Assembly: GCA_037318855.1 (NCBI GenBank)
Contig: CP134874.1
Coordinates: forward strand, 2,914,598 to 2,978,597
Origin: Candidatus Sedimenticola sp. (ex Thyasira tokunagai)
GTDB taxonomy: Bacteria > Pseudomonadota > Gammaproteobacteria > Chromatiales > Chromatiaceae
DNA: 64,000 nucleotides
Direction: 5' to 3'
Shown: positions 9,005-17,143 of the stretch, one piece after another
How the letters are laid out: each line of letters opens with the position of its first letter
Position numbering within the stretch: the stretch's first letter is position 1
Notes under the pieces: generated by a model
The model's input: only the letters and a program-made list of their open reading frames with translations
Database searches by the model: none
What the model was told of the DNA's origin: nothing
Translations under genes and position numbers: made by a program

Positions 9005-10068
9005 TCAATGTCCCAGATCGCCGTAGAGCTGTTGAATTGATCGAAGAAGCGGTAGGTGCCGGTGCATCAGCGCAAAAAGCCTGCGAGGTACTGGAGATCA
9101 GTCTGCGCACCTATAAGCGCTGGACTGATGGTGATGCGGTCAATGCCGATGGCCGACCGGATGTTAAACGCCCAGAGCCCGCGAACAAACTGAAACCGGA
9201 GGAGCGACAGCAGATCCTGGAGACGTGTAATGAGGAAGCATACCAAAGCCTACCGCCATCACAGATCGTACCGGCACTGGCCGACAAAGACACCTATATC
9301 GCTTCCGAGTCCAGCTTTTACAGGGTACTGAAGGAGGAAGATCAGTTGCATCGCCGTGGGAGAGTGCAAGCACCGAGGCGAGTGAGCAAGCCAGCGGCTT
9401 ACAAGGCTACAGCCCCGAATCAGGTATGGAGTTGGGATATCACATTCTTGGCAACGACCATCACCGGAATGTTCTACAGGCTTTACCTAGTGATGGACAT
9501 CTACAGCCGCAAGATTGTCGGGTGGGAAATCCACGAAAATGAGACAGCTGATAATGCCTCGCTGTTGATCCGTAAAGCCTGCCTGACGGAGGGTATCCAT
9601 GAACGTGGGCTGGTGCTTCACTCTGATAATGGATCACCGATGAAAGGTGCAACCATGCTGGCGACACTGCAAAAGTTGGGTGTAGTGCCGTCATTCAGTC
9701 GCCCTTCGGTGAGCAACGACAACCCCTATTCTGAGAGTTTGTTTGGGACAATGAAATACACACCGGCATTTCCGTCGAAACCGTTTGAGAGCTTAGATGC
9801 TGCGCGTGACTGGGTTTACAATTTCATTCGCTGGTATAACGAAGAGCACCCTCACAGCGGGATTCAGTTCGTGACACCCGCCCAACGTCATAGTGGTGTG
9901 GAGCTGTCGATTCTTGCGAATCGGGAGACGGTCTACGAAGCTGCAAAGCAACGAAACCCAGAGCGTTGGAGTAGAGAAACACGGAACTGGACGCCAGTCG
10001 GTGAAGTATGGCTGAACCCGGAGAATCAGGACTCGAGAGGAGCTGGAATTAGAGACGAAGCAGCGTAG
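9001..10068 (+). CDS. IS3-family transposase OrfB (DDE integrase core)
   Basis: This 355-residue rve-domain transposase has an N-terminal HTH region and the catalytic triad in WSWDITF, LHSDNGSP and the ESLFGTMKY region. No stop codons or shifts interrupt it. Together with OrfA it should be a functional transposase and could mobilise its own ends. Confidence 0.88.
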   Translation: MINVPDRRRAVELIEEAVGAGASAQKACEVLEISLRTYKRWTDGDAVNADGRPDVKRPEPANKLKPEERQQILETCNEEAYQSLPPSQIVPALADKDTYIASESSFYRVLKEEDQLHRRGRVQAPRRVSKPAAYKATAPNQVWSWDITFLATTITGMFYRLYLVMDIYSRKIVGWEIHENETADNASLLIRKACLTEGIHERGLVLHSDNGSPMKGATMLATLQKLGVVPSFSRPSVSNDNPYSESLFGTMKYTPAFPSKPFESLDAARDWVYNFIRWYNEEHPHSGIQFVTPAQRHSGVELSILANRETVYEAAKQRNPERWSRETRNWTPVGEVWLNPENQDSRGAGIRDEAA

Positions 10069-10085
10069 AGAATTGGACAACTATC

Positions 10086-10322
10086 TTGATAATCGTCGCA
10101 TCAGTAGCCAGGGAACTAGGCATCCACCCCGGCCAAATATATAACTGGCGCCGTCAGTTCAATCGACTCTCTGAAAAGCAATTTAATTCCGTGGGTGGTG
10201 TGGACTACTCCAAGAAAGAGAGCGAAGAGATCCGCAAGCTAAAACGTGAGAAGGCTGCACTAGAAAAGGAGGTCGAATTCTTAAAAAAGGCAGCTGCGTA
10301 CTTCGCGAACAACCAAGAGTGA
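10086..10322 (+). pseudogene. IS3-family OrfA, 5' truncated
   Basis: The reading frame resumes just inside the junction with IVASVARELGIHPGQIYNWRR and ends with the typical leucine-zipper-like coiled coil (ALEKEVEFLKKAAAYF). The first codons have been replaced by the end of the inserted IS3 element, so the ATG available here belongs to the junction. It overlaps the OrfB start. Confidence 0.8.
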
Positions 10323-10989
10323 AGTACGCTTTGATCCGAGAACACAAGGAGTGGTACACAATCGCCATGATGTGTCGTGCGTTGGATGTATCACGATCTG
10401 GCTATTATCGATGGTGGGGTCGACAAAAAAGTGCGAGAGGTCCGACGTGAGCATATGGAAAAGCAGGTAGCAGATACTTATGCTGAGTTTAAGGCTCGCT
10501 ATGGTGCGCCGCGTATTGCCGAAGAGTTGAATGCACTGGATATTCCTTGTTCCACTAACTACATAGCCGACATACTGAGAAAACAGGGATTGAAAGCGCG
10601 AAATGGCAAAGCGTTCAATTACGGCGGACATGCGCTGACTATGCATAACGTGGCTGACAATCTTCTCAGACGTAAGTTTGAATCAGGTAGACCGAATGAG
10701 AAATGGACCACTGACATCACCTATATCTGGGTCGATGAACAATGGCTCTACTTGGCTACAGTGATGGATCTTTATTCACGCTGTATCGTTGGTTGGGCTT
10801 TGGATACTTCGATGACGGAGCGGCTGGTAACGGATGCTCTGGCGATGGCTTTCGACCGAAGAGAGATTGAACCGGGCTTGATCATCCACTCGGACAGAGG
10901 GGTTCAATATCGGTCACAGAAGTATATTGACTATATGAAGCGGAAGGGGTGCAGGCCCAGCATGAGCCGTAAAGGAAACTGTTGGGATA

Positions 10990-11207
10990 CTCAGTCTACA
11001 ATTCTATTGAATGTCCAGTCCAACCTGACCCGTGCTGGGATTGGCGAAGCTGCCTTTGCGTTGACCTGTCGGTTGGATACTGGCGTTCCCCGAGTATCTC
11101 CGGGCCCATTGCCTGTGACCTAATAGGAGCTTTGTACTGCAACTTGAGTGTCCTGTCCTGCAATGTGGGTTGGTGATCAATATCTAGGCCTTCAGAGGGC
11201 ACTTGAA
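10990..11207 (+). ncRNA. Putative IS110 bridge RNA region (copy 1)
   Basis: The non-coding left end holds two segments that match the integration site. TGCTGGGAT at 11033-11041 equals the top strand left of the crossover (8 of 9 bases here, 9 of 9 for copy 2). TGCGTT at 11057-11062 is the reverse complement of AACGCA on the right (5 of 6 for copy 1). This is the arrangement of target guides described for IS621 bridge RNAs. GAGTAT at 11092-11097 is complementary to the element's own left junction ATACTC and may be a donor guide. RNA ends are not determined. Confidence 0.6.
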
Positions 11208-12269
11208 ATGGGTAAACAATCGATACAGTGTGAAGTCATACTTGGCGTTGATACGCATCTGGACATGCATGTGGGAGTGATTATTGACAGTCATGGAAAA
11301 ATGCTTGATGTACTGTCCATAGAAACAAATGGCACTGGCTATCAGCACTTATTAAAATGGGCGTCATCGTTCGGCAATTTATCACGCGCAGGAGTAGAAG
11401 GTACTGGAACATATGGAGCAGGCCTTGCTAGATTCCTATCTGAACACGAGGTAGAGGTCCTGGAAATCAATCGTCCTGATCGTTCTATGCGACGATTCTA
11501 TGGCAAATCGGATCCGACGGATGCGGAGAGTGCCGCTCGATCCGTGCTGGCAGGTAAAGCGCAGTCTATTCCGAAGTTACAATCAGGTGCTGCAGAGGCT
11601 ATGCGTATCGCATCAGTTGCAAGGCGGAGCGCGGTAAAGGCGAGAACACAGACGATTAATCAATTGCGTTCATTGCTGGTGTCTGCTCCAGAGAATATAC
11701 GAGCTAGGCTTTGGAAGTCGAATCCAGGACAGTGTGTTCAAGGTTGTTTGCATCTCCGGACTCTCGGTAAAACAATTTCACTAAAGACGCTGGCTACAAC
11801 ACTTCGTCTACTCGCCAGGCGGTGGATGTACCTAACAGCTGAACTTAAAGATCTGGATGATACACTGGAGCACTTAACAAATAGCGCAGCAAAGCGGTTA
11901 CGTCGACAGTTTGGCATTGGGCCACAAACAGCAGCGACGTTGCTGTCAGTCGCTGGTGACAATCCTGAACGGCTACATAGCGAAGCTGCTCTAGCAGCTC
12001 TGTGTGGAGTAAACCCACTGCAAGCATCTTCAGGTAAGACTGTGCGTCATCGCCTCAATCGTGGAGGTAGTCGATCTGCCAATAATGCGTTGTGGACCAT
12101 TGCCATGGTACGCATGCGGAGCGATCCACGCACTCGAACTTATGTTGCTCGTCGCACGGCAGAAGGAAAATCGACCAAAGAGATAAGCCGATGCTTGAAG
12201 CGTTACATCGTTCGAGAACTATACCCTCTTAACCTGGCTGATTTAAACGATGCTGCAGTAGTAACTTGA
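11208..12269 (+). CDS. IS110-family DEDD recombinase (copy 1)
   Basis: From the ATG at 11208 (after a GAGGG ribosome site) the protein begins MGKQSIQCEVILGVDTH. It shows the DEDD RuvC-like catalytic positions GVDTH, GVEGTGTYG and KSDPTDAESA, and the C-terminal Transposase_20 region with the FGIGPQTAATLLSVAGD and SSGKTVRHRL blocks; a catalytic serine is expected there. It is intact and should insert the element at sites specified by its bridge RNA. Confidence 0.9.
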   Translation: MGKQSIQCEVILGVDTHLDMHVGVIIDSHGKMLDVLSIETNGTGYQHLLKWASSFGNLSRAGVEGTGTYGAGLARFLSEHEVEVLEINRPDRSMRRFYGKSDPTDAESAARSVLAGKAQSIPKLQSGAAEAMRIASVARRSAVKARTQTINQLRSLLVSAPENIRARLWKSNPGQCVQGCLHLRTLGKTISLKTLATTLRLLARRWMYLTAELKDLDDTLEHLTNSAAKRLRRQFGIGPQTAATLLSVAGDNPERLHSEAALAALCGVNPLQASSGKTVRHRLNRGGSRSANNALWTIAMVRMRSDPRTRTYVARRTAEGKSTKEISRCLKRYIVRELYPLNLADLNDAAVVT

Positions 12270-13222
12270 CATAGGAGCGTCAACGCTGTTGTTGAAAGCT
12301 TCTTTGGCAGCTTGAAGCAGGAGCGAGTGCATTGGCGAAGCTACCAGACACGTTATGAGGCCCAGCAGGACATACTGGAATATATTTCGATGTTTTATAA
12401 CAGCCGTCGCCTACATTCATACTTGGACTATATGAGCCCTAATGACTTTGAGCAGCAGTTGTTGGAGCTGAAGAAAGCGGCTTAACTGGGTGTAACAAAA
12501 TCCTTGACTACGTCAAAGCGACGGCATTCTTTGCAGCAGAAACGAAGTGAAATACTCGTTCATCACCCAACATAAGAATGCCTACCCTATCGGCCTGCAG
12601 TGTCGGGTTTTGGGTGTGAGCCGTAACGGCTATTACCGGTACCAGAGGGTAATGAAGAGCAGACCGGATGATCCAGTCCATCAAGAGATGCTGGAGTGGG
12701 TTGTAGATATTGCCAAAAGCTCAGACTACACCTACGGTAGTCGCCGAATGAAGAAAGCCCTCAATGTACTGGGCTATCCAGTGAGCCGGGACAAGGCAAG
12801 AAATCTGATGCGTGAGGCCAATGTGCAGGCGCGTCAGCGCAAGAAACACAAGGTAACGACAAACAGCAATCACAAGCAGCCGGTCTTTGACAACCGGCTC
12901 AACCGTAAATTTGATGTTGCTCAGTCGGATCAGGTCTATGCCGCAGACGTGACCTATATCTGGACACAGGAAGGCTGGCTGTATCTGGCGGTAGTGATTG
13001 ATATGTGTTCACGTAAAGTCGTCGGCTGGAGCATGAGTTCACAGATGAAGGCCAAGCTTGTCTGTGACGCCTTACAAATGGCAATCTGGCGTCGGAAACC
13101 GAGAGCGGGACTGATTCACCACTCGGATCGTGGGTCTCAGTACGCCAGCAAGGCTTTTCGGCGATTACTGAAGGCTCATGGTATTAACGGCAGCATGAGC
13201 AGGAAGGGGGATTGCTGGGATA

Positions 13223-13440
13223 CTCAGTCTACAATTCTATTGAATGTCCAGTCCAACCTGACCCGTGCTGGGATTGGCGAAGCTGCCTTTGCGTTGACCT
13301 GTCGGTTGGATACTGGCGTTCCCCGAGTATCTCCGGGCCCATTGCCTGTGACCTAATAGGAGCTTTGTACTGCAACTTGAGTGTCCTGTCCTGCAATGTG
13401 GGTTGGTGATCAATATCTAGGCCTTCAGAGGGCACTTGAA
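13223..13440 (+). ncRNA. Putative IS110 bridge RNA region (copy 2)
   Basis: TGCTGGGAT at 13266-13274 matches all nine bases left of the crossover in this copy's target. TGCGTT at 13290-13295 is complementary to all six bases AACGCA to the right. The two guides are 15 bases apart and separated by a small GGC/GCC helix, as expected for a target-binding loop. Confidence 0.62.
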
Positions 13441-14502
13441 ATGGGTAAACAATCGATACAGTGTGAAGTCATACTTGGCGTTGATACGCATCTGGACATG
13501 CATGTGGGAGTGATTATTGACAGTCATGGAAAAATGCTTGATGTACTGTCCATAGAAACAAATGGCACTGGCTATCAGCACTTATTAAAATGGGCGTCAT
13601 CGTTCGGCAATTTATCACGCGCAGGAGTAGAAGGTACTGGAACATATGGAGCAGGCCTTGCTAGATTCCTATCTGAACACGAGGTAGAGGTCCTGGAAAT
13701 CAATCGTCCTGATCGTTCTATGCGACGATTCTATGGCAAATCGGATCCGACGGATGCGGAGAGTGCCGCTCGATCCGTGCTGGCAGGTAAAGCGCAGTCT
13801 ATTCCGAAGTTACAATCAGGTGCTGCAGAGGCTATGCGTATCGCATCAGTTGCAAGGCGGAGCGCGGTAAAGGCGAGAACACAGACGATTAATCAATTGC
13901 GTTCATTGCTGGTGTCTGCTCCAGAGAATATACGAGCTAGGCTTTGGAAGTCGAATCCAGGACAGTGTGTTCAAGGTTGTTTGCATCTCCGGACTCTCGG
14001 TAAAACAATTTCACTAAAGACGCTGGCTACAACACTTCGTCTACTCGCCAGGCGGTGGATGTACCTAACAGCTGAACTTAAAGATCTGGATGATACACTG
14101 GAGCACTTAACAAATAGCGCAGCAAAGCGGTTACGTCGACAGTTTGGCATTGGGCCACAAACAGCAGCGACGTTGCTGTCAGTCGCTGGTGACAATCCTG
14201 AACGGCTACATAGCGAAGCTGCTCTAGCAGCTCTGTGTGGAGTAAACCCACTGCAAGCATCTTCAGGTAAGACTGTGCGTCATCGCCTCAATCGTGGAGG
14301 TAGTCGATCTGCCAATAATGCGTTGTGGACCATTGCCATGGTACGCATGCGGAGCGATCCACGCACTCGAACTTATGTTGCTCGTCGCACGGCAGAAGGA
14401 AAATCGACCAAAGAGATAAGCCGATGCTTGAAGCGTTACATCGTTCGAGAACTATACCCTCTTAACCTGGCTGATTTAAACGATGCTGCAGTAGTAACTT
14501 GA
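13441..14502 (+). CDS. IS110-family DEDD recombinase (copy 2)
   Basis: The protein is identical to the enzyme at 11208-12269, with the same GVDTH, GVEGTGTYG and DPTDAESA catalytic blocks. Identity at the DNA level suggests very recent duplication, or homogenisation between the two copies 2.2 kb apart. Confidence 0.9.
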   Translation: MGKQSIQCEVILGVDTHLDMHVGVIIDSHGKMLDVLSIETNGTGYQHLLKWASSFGNLSRAGVEGTGTYGAGLARFLSEHEVEVLEINRPDRSMRRFYGKSDPTDAESAARSVLAGKAQSIPKLQSGAAEAMRIASVARRSAVKARTQTINQLRSLLVSAPENIRARLWKSNPGQCVQGCLHLRTLGKTISLKTLATTLRLLARRWMYLTAELKDLDDTLEHLTNSAAKRLRRQFGIGPQTAATLLSVAGDNPERLHSEAALAALCGVNPLQASSGKTVRHRLNRGGSRSANNALWTIAMVRMRSDPRTRTYVARRTAEGKSTKEISRCLKRYIVRELYPLNLADLNDAAVVT

Positions 14503-14761
14503 CATAGGAGCGTCAACGCACCGATGGAGTCGTTTTTTAGTCGACTGAAAGTGGAGCTGGTCTATGCCGAACAGTTTGAATCGATAAGCGAGGCGAAATC
14601 CGGTATCTTTGAATACATCGAAGTGTTTTTTATAACCGCTTACGCAGGCACTCAGCAATCGGCTATGTCAGTCCAGCTGAGTTTGAAAGGATCGCAGCAA
14701 TTGCTGCATAGTTAGGGTGTCTACTTTTTGTGGGCAGGACCAAAGCCAAAGGAGCACATAC

Positions 14762-15400
14762 TTGCATCACGTGATGTTTGATATAGATGGCACTCTTATC
14801 AATTCTAATGATTTTGATACTGAGTATTTTACTCAAGCTGTTTATGAAGTTATTGGTATCAGAGTTGACGATAATTGGTCAAAGTATGAGCATGTAACTG
14901 ATAAAGGAATATTAAATGAAATCATTAGTGTTTATGATCTAAATGAACAAAAACAGGTAATATGTCAAGAAGTAAAAAAATGCTTCATTCGTAACATTTG
15001 TCAGCACTTAGATGTAGAGCCAGCGCAAGAGGTAACTGGTGCAATATCATTCCTGGAGAAACTGAGAGAAATGAATGATGTTGTTATTTCAATCGCAACT
15101 GGTGGCTGGCTTGAAGGTGCAGAGTTGAAACTGAACTCTGCGGGCATCAATATCAAAAACATCCCAGTTGCATCTTCAAATGACCATTATTGTAGAACTG
15201 AAATAATGAAAATTGCTGAACAAAGAGCAACCAATGACAACACCATAAAAACCACCTATTTTGGTGACGGGGCTTGGGATAAAAAAGCTTGTGGTGAGCT
15301 TGACTACAATTTCATATTGGTAGGTAATAATGCATCGCATAGTCAAAGAATCATTGACTTCAGCTCACAAAAAGAGGCTTTTGAGTACATTGGCTTATAA
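14762..15400 (+). CDS. HAD-family hydrolase (phosphoglycolate phosphatase-like)
   Basis: The HAD nucleophile motif DIDGTL lies near the N-terminus, a SIATGG motif II serine/threonine region follows, and YFGDGAWDKKAC supplies the acidic motif IV. The likely substrate is a small phosphorylated metabolite. The best start is TTG at 14762 behind AAGGAG, giving MHHVMFDIDGTL; ATG at 14774 would leave almost nothing before the nucleophile. The IS3 right end lies immediately upstream, so the native promoter may be lost. It is AT-rich compared with the ICE genes and looks like cargo. Confidence 0.75.
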   Translation: MHHVMFDIDGTLINSNDFDTEYFTQAVYEVIGIRVDDNWSKYEHVTDKGILNEIISVYDLNEQKQVICQEVKKCFIRNICQHLDVEPAQEVTGAISFLEKLREMNDVVISIATGGWLEGAELKLNSAGINIKNIPVASSNDHYCRTEIMKIAEQRATNDNTIKTTYFGDGAWDKKACGELDYNFILVGNNASHSQRIIDFSSQKEAFEYIGL

Positions 15401-15448
15401 CAAATCGTTCCAACCGACACACAAACATTATGTTTGGAAAGAAAGAAC

Positions 15449-16006
15449 GTGGAAATAGCAATACTCAGACACGGAATGCCAAAATTGATTCCAGAAAATA
15501 CAATTCCGGCATCCAGCTTTATTGACTGGATCAACAGCTATAATGCGTCAAAGTTGTCTGATACATCGCTTCCTACAAAAAGTGCATTGTCCTATGCATA
15601 TGACTGTAAAGTAATAGTCAGTAGCAGCCTTCAAAGATCAATTGATTCTGCAAAGGCACTTAATGCAGAAAAACTTGTATTATCACACAAGCAATTTATA
15701 GAAGCTGGTCTTCCATCGGCGAACTGGCAATTACTGAAAGTGTCCCCGAACACTTGGGCAGTAATTTTCAGGATATTATGGCTCTTTGGTTACTCTAATA
15801 ATTCAGAGTCCATCAAGGAAGCAAAACAAAGAGTATCATTGGCAGCCGACAAACTTATTCATCTAGCTAAAGAGCATCAAAAAGTGCTTTTTGTTGGTCA
15901 CGGTATATTTAACCGTCTCCTTGTCAAAGAGTTAAAAAATCGGGGGTGGTCAGGCCCAAAGAATCCTGGGTCAACATATTGGAGTTTTAAAATATATGCA
16001 CACTAA
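15449..16006 (+). CDS. Histidine phosphatase superfamily protein
   Basis: The RHG signature LRHGMPK occurs at the N-terminus and the second catalytic histidine in VGHGIFNR near the C-terminus. These are the phosphohistidine and acid/base positions of the family. GTG at 15449 with GGAAAGAAAG upstream gives MEIAILRHG; a TTG at 15434 is an alternative. It follows the HAD gene by about 50 bp on the same strand and is probably co-transcribed. Substrate unknown. Confidence 0.75.
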   Translation: MEIAILRHGMPKLIPENTIPASSFIDWINSYNASKLSDTSLPTKSALSYAYDCKVIVSSSLQRSIDSAKALNAEKLVLSHKQFIEAGLPSANWQLLKVSPNTWAVIFRILWLFGYSNNSESIKEAKQRVSLAADKLIHLAKEHQKVLFVGHGIFNRLLVKELKNRGWSGPKNPGSTYWSFKIYAH

Positions 16007-16010
16007 AAAC

Positions 16011-16650
16011 ATAATCAGGTAGCCGGGGGTCTCTAACCCCCAGCCCCCACAACACCCTGCATGCGGCTCCGCACAGGACGTTTCCCAAAGATTCTTCAAA
16101 GCAAGCTGGCCGATTAGCTCCGGCTTACCCCAATGCTGGCTTCTGCTTTTGCGCCAACACTCCTTAACCCGGTCGGGCATGGAGAAGTTGAGCTGCACAG
16201 GCTCCTCACTGATCTCTAGGTTCAGGCCTTCACCCTGTCCCAACCGTTACGATGGGCGTTTGGCTACTATGCCGTCTGCTGACTTCTGCTTAATTACCTC
16301 ACCAGTTACCCAGTGAAGCGCTATCGGTTTCCACCGGGTTCGCTCTCCTTTGTCGATGGGGTCAAAGGAGCCGAGACACTTGTATACCAGAGCCTCAATG
16401 GTTATCTGCCGATTGCCTGTTAAGCAGATCTCCCCAGATAAGGACATGAACTTTCCCTGCACTGCTGCATCATTTACGGTGGCCGTTAAGTCACGTAGCC
16501 TCGATGTCTTGTGCCATCTCGCCTCCAGCCTACGCCTCATATGATGTTCTTGTTCATCAGCTCGCAGATTTGTGTCCGGCTTCCTTCAGACCGCCCCTCG
16601 CGGGTTGACCCTTGCCATTCGCTAGTAGTTATCATCTAATAGCTTTTAAT
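16011..16650 (-). ncRNA. Group II intron remnant lacking a full reverse transcriptase
   Basis: On the minus strand the segment begins near a GGCAAGGGTCAACCCGCGAGG block and contains GAAGGAAGCCGGACAC. It ends with GAGCCGCATGCAGGG and a GGGGGT-TAGA-GACCCCC hairpin, which I recognise as the domain IV-VI style of bacterial group II introns. No complete intron-encoded protein fits in 640 bp, so it is deleted or a fragment. The assignment rests on memory of such introns. Confidence 0.45.
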
Positions 16651-16659
16651 TCGCTAAAG

Positions 16660-16945
16660 TAAGCGAGTCTTCGATTTCGTGATGCAAAACGGGACATCCA
16701 AGTCCCCCTTTTGCACTCAATCTTTGACAGCCTATTAGTGCCCCGGCCGTCCTGGTCACTGACCGCTACGCGATAACATCGCAAGCTCGTTACCGCTTCG
16801 CAGTCAGTTCCCAGTGACTGGACGCCGTGTTCGGATGCCTACTTTGCTTCCCCTCTGGCGCGCTACGCGCACGACGGGTAAGCAGTGCGGCCTCACGGCT
16901 ACCGGGGATTACCAGCCTTCGCTTCGCTCTCCATGGCTGGCAGCG
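16660..16945 (+). repeat. Seamless intervening element, family B copy B2 (286 bp)
   Basis: It is nearly identical to B1 and B3, from TAAGCGAGTC to GGCAGCG, and is followed by ATGG. What it interrupts is unclear. Joining its flanks does not reveal a recognised gene. Confidence 0.82.
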
Positions 16946-17143
16946 ATGGTGACCTTCCTACAGAGGACTTTCATCTCATTAGTTCATGCCCATGCTGGGC
17001 GTACACAATAAGCTCCAAGAAACAGCTAACCCTTTGGTTCTTTTAAGTTTAATAGAAAATTCAAGCTCAGTGGCTTCGTTAAAGTCTCTGGAAGGGTTAG
17101 CTGCCCCTGAGCTTAAGCGTTGAAACTGTAGAAATACCACTAG
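16946..17143. other. Gap between repeat B2 and IS1380 copy 1
   Basis: It contains a short hairpin (GCCCA-TGC-TGGGC at 16987-16999) and a possible 46-codon frame from 16986 (MPMLGVHNKLQETANPL) ending at 17126. No ribosome site supports that frame. The last bases encode the expected upstream part of the XRE regulator split by the IS. Confidence 0.3.

Larger units (their letters stand above)
8439..10091 (+). mobile_element. Intact IS3-family element (innermost of a nest)
   Basis: Imperfect terminal repeats are TGTCAGGATAGTTGTCCA at 8439-8456 and the inverse TGGACAACTATCTTGATA at 10074-10091. Both transposase genes are open. The right end abuts the truncated orfA of another IS3-family element, so this copy inserted into it. 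The 8356-8438 gap left of it holds only a short fragment with no recognisable family. Confidence 0.8.
10989..12281 (+). mobile_element. IS110-family element copy 1 (1293 bp)
   Basis: The left junction reads GGGAT-ACTCAG and the right junction GCGTC-AACGC. The uninterrupted target was TGTTGGGATAACGC inside an IS3 orfB. There are no terminal inverted repeats and at most one shared base, as usual for IS110 recombinases. By eye it is identical to copy 2 at 13222-14514. Confidence 0.88.
10319..12485 (+). pseudogene. IS3-family OrfB, frameshifted and split by IS110 copy 1
   Basis: The GTG start at 10319 opens MCRALDVSRSGYYRWW. A shift in the AAAAAAGTGCGAGAG region changes frame before the rest (RREHMEKQVADTYAEFK). 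The catalytic part (WTTDITYIW, IHSDRGVQY) continues to GNCWD, where the IS110 element enters. The frame resumes after it with NAVVESFFGSLKQERV and ends at 12485. Joining across the IS110 element restores the conserved GNCWDNAVVES motif. Confidence 0.85.
10092..12518 (+). mobile_element. IS3-family element, truncated at left and interrupted by IS110 copy 1
   Basis: The left end is lost at the junction with the inner IS3 element. The right end is near TGTAACAAAATCCTTGACTACGTCA and abuts the orfA remnant of a third IS3 element. A 1293-bp IS110-family element is embedded in orfB. Confidence 0.7.
13222..14514 (+). mobile_element. IS110-family element copy 2 (1293 bp)
   Basis: The target before insertion was TGCTGGGATAACGCA in an IS3 orfB. 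Junctions are the same as for copy 1: GGGAT-ACTCAG at the left and GCGTC-AACGCA at the right. Length and coding sequence equal copy 1. Confidence 0.88.
12547..14711 (+). pseudogene. IS3-family OrfB, split by IS110 copy 2 and frameshifted at the end
   Basis: The GTG at 12547 opens [18 protein letters not shown]. The DDE core is visible ([18 protein letters not shown]) to GDCWD, where the IS110 element begins. After it the frame resumes with NAPMESFFSRLKVELVY. A T6 run near 14626 shifts the frame before the expected YNRLRRHSAIGY ending. It is a different IS3 element from the previous one, but it was hit at the same codons. Confidence 0.85.
12519..14735 (+). mobile_element. IS3-family element (outermost of the nest), interrupted by IS110 copy 2
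   Basis: Only the last codons of its orfA remain at the left ([11 protein letters not shown], 12518-12550) where the second IS3 element entered. Its right end lies near TGTCTACTTTTTGTGGGCAGGAC. It carries a second IS110 element in orfB at the same conserved motif as the first nest member. Confidence 0.65.

Noticed and set aside
16946..17143. Integron attC site or super-integron cassette
   Set aside because: The short palindrome around GCCCATGCTGGGC is suggestive, but no attC core sites or integrase were found.
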